From Ascaris suum (lineage: Eukaryota; Nematoda; Chromadorea; Rhabditida; Ascarididae): DNA of 64,000 nt. The notes beneath the pieces were generated by a model. That model had not been told where the DNA came from. It searched no databases and worked only from the letters and a program-made list of their open reading frames with translations. The number at the start of each line of letters is the position of its first letter. The stretch's first letter is position 1. The stretch spans positions 3,968,001 to 4,032,000 of the forward strand of contig CM024169.1 of the NCBI GenBank assembly GCA_013433145.1, in the 5' to 3' direction. Both the position numbers and the translations under genes were made by a program. Shown here piece by piece: positions 62,389 to 64,000 of the stretch.

Positions 62389-62532
62389 GCGCCCACTCTT
62401 CTATTTCTCCCCCTCTTCCTCCTCCAAGGAAACAAGCTCCTATTGGAACGACTGGAATGATAGAAGCTCCTCTTGAATCTATCGAGCATCTTTGCTGTTA
62501 TCTTGTTCCTCGAAAAGACTTAGACAAAAGTG
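62389..62532 (+). CDS. Candidate proline-rich exon, unidentified gene
   Basis: Acceptor TTTATATAG, phase 1. It reads AHSSISPPLPPPRKQAP, then TTGMIEAPLESIEHLCC. The poly-proline and basic linker look like protein rather than chance. The donor (GTGACC) is uncertain. If joined to 61587-61686 the frame is kept. Confidence 0.35.
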
Positions 62533-62773
62533 GTGACCACTCAAAAAAAACTAGTCTTGCAAAAAACCATTATTTCCCACTGGCGCTGTTTAGTTTACCA
62601 CATTTCAGGATAAGAATGCCTGTGGTACATGGAAATGCTTTTTCTTTCTAATGAGGCATCCTATGTTTGGAATCCCTGTCAGAAAAGCCGTTATCGCCTG
62701 TTGATATGTGTCTCCTGTCCATTGAAATCGTTGTTTTTCGTTATGAAATGATGTTGCCGATCTGCTTTATAAG

Positions 62774-62845
62774 ATTGCTCACAATTTTTCCCGTTTTCGC
62801 AAATGTTTCCATGAAAATATGTGCTTCGTGCAACTTATCATAAAG
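62774..62845 (+). CDS. Candidate exon, unidentified gene
   Basis: Reads IAHNFSRFRKCFHENMCF to VQLIIK, with donor AAG then GTACCA. The acceptor (TTTATAAG) is weak. Under these boundaries the phase does not match the candidate at 62389, so an exon may be missing or a boundary may be wrong. Confidence 0.25.
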
Positions 62846-63104
62846 GTACCAATATTTAACACTTCTCTATCTCTTAAAAAATTTTGAAATATTGCGAAGA
62901 AAATGTGGTGAAAAATTCAGTCCGTATTTGTGTATTCAAATTTTACGGCATCAGATCATTTGCATAAGAAGTGAAAGAATAGCAACGAATTAGTGACTGA
63001 AAGCATATAAATTCTTCGACTAAACATCATTAACCAACCAAAAATCTGTAAACGTCATATAAATGTCATATTGGCTAAGTAATCAGCCGAATGAACTTTA
63101 TTAG

Positions 63105-63198
63105 GCGTACGCATAATACAAAGGAATCTCTGAAAATAAGACGAGGTCTTCGAGAAGTGAAGCAAAATGGGCGAATGGATGAATCTCGAATTCCAGTG
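63105..63198 (+). CDS. Candidate exon, unidentified gene
   Basis: Acceptor CTTTATTAG, phase 2, to GTATGA donor. It reads RTHNTKESLKIRRGLREV and ends DESRIPV, charged and amphipathic. Linkage to the other candidates is unproven. Confidence 0.25.
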
Positions 63199-63416
63199 GT
63201 ATGACGTCAACACTCCGCTATTCCTTTCGTTATGGTTATTCTGCATTATACTCGCTAAAATTGGTATTTTTTTCATTACTTTTTACGTACTGAACTAAAC
63301 ATAAATCGACTTTTGCATTCAAATTGAATCGATGAACTGGAGGCAGTGACACATCATTTCTAATCTGTTGCAGATTGTTCTATTTTCTGCTCACTTCTAG
63401 CAAAGTGTTCGTTCTC

Positions 63417-63438
63417 AAAAAAAAAAAAAAAAAAAAAA
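63417..63438. repeat. Poly-A tract (22)
   Basis: Twenty-two consecutive A. It could be the tail of a retrotransposed copy, but nothing recognisable precedes it. Confidence 0.9.
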
Positions 63439-63811
63439 CTGCACCAATCTACTTACTACTATGGTAAACGCAGAGTGGCAAGAGTGGGGAATTATTAGCC
63501 CAAAGTTGTTGAGAAACTGAGTGTTTCCTCAAAAGTGATTTTTAAAAAAATGCACGCATTTCAATTCTTATATGACAAATTTATAACATACTGTGACTGA
63601 ACTGAAAAAAAAAGAAGTTTTCTTCACTCAATTTGAGAGTATAAGAAGTTACGTTCAGTAATTCAATACGTCGTTCAGTCGATGTAATCAGAAATTTGCA
63701 CGGAATCAGTGACGTGAACAGGCGATATGTGAGGATTGGCAGAAAACGTAGTTTAGACGAAATGGGTACAATCACGGTCAGATACTTAGATGAAAGCGAG
63801 CCCCCTTGAGC

Positions 63812-63846
63812 TGCTGATCAGGAGCTACTCCTGGTCCGAATCAGCA
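63812..63846. repeat. Nested inverted repeat near the window end
   Basis: CAGGAG/CTCCTG (63819-63824, 63828-63833) sits inside TGCTGAT/ATCAGCA (63812-63818, 63840-63846), with a 6-nt bulge on the right side. Confidence 0.75.
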
Positions 63847-64000
63847 GAGGAATGGGGGAGTTAGGTTCGGGAAACGTCCGCTGTTCGGGTCGGATCCATC
63901 TTCCATTTCTTCCATGCATCTGACGTACTTCCTTTGAGGCGTCTCGTTTTTATTTTGCTTTTTCGCTGGATGCATCACTATTGCCGCTTGATGCACGTCG

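Overview
This window is eukaryotic nuclear DNA, most likely from a nematode. The base composition is AT-rich. Genes are split into small exons of about 80 to 280 bp with GT/GC...AG introns. There are many (TA)n and poly-G tracts, and decayed RTE-type non-LTR retrotransposons. I favour a clade V (strongylid, hookworm-like) nematode from the RTE type and gene style, but that is an inference. Nothing looks like a prokaryotic operon, CRISPR array or plasmid.

Two genes can be rebuilt exon by exon with matching splice phases. (1) On the minus strand, about 8344 down to 1498, lies a homologue of TRMT11/Trm11, the catalytic subunit of the tRNA m2G10 methyltransferase. Eight exons cover most of the THUMP-type N-terminal part and the methyltransferase core, including the SAM-binding DPFCGTGG and catalytic DPPYG motifs. 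The extreme N-terminus was not found, and the C-terminus probably lies beyond the left edge of the window. (2) On the plus strand, 48068 to 57295, lies a complete-looking eight-exon gene of 506 codons for a Golgi GnT-IV (MGAT4 family, GT54) N-acetylglucosaminyltransferase. It has a signal anchor, an EDD metal-binding motif, a likely trans-splice acceptor just before the ATG, one GC splice donor and a poly(A) signal.

Between them, 9 to 48 kb is gene-poor. It holds a decayed RTE element (about 39.6 to 41.6 kb) carrying an internal 99-bp duplication, a dispersed repeat family with at least five copies, several degenerate minisatellites, (TA)n blocks, G/C homopolymers and perfect hairpins. A GC-richer 0.5-kb island at 44.5 to 45.05 kb is open in several frames and is unassigned. 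Downstream of MGAT4, a second decayed RTE copy (59.7 to 61.1 kb) is followed by several weakly supported plus-strand exons (61.6 to 63.2 kb) that may belong to an unidentified gene. The two identified genes have unrelated roles (tRNA modification; branching of N-glycans) and face away from each other, so no functional linkage is claimed. I found no clear new biological system.
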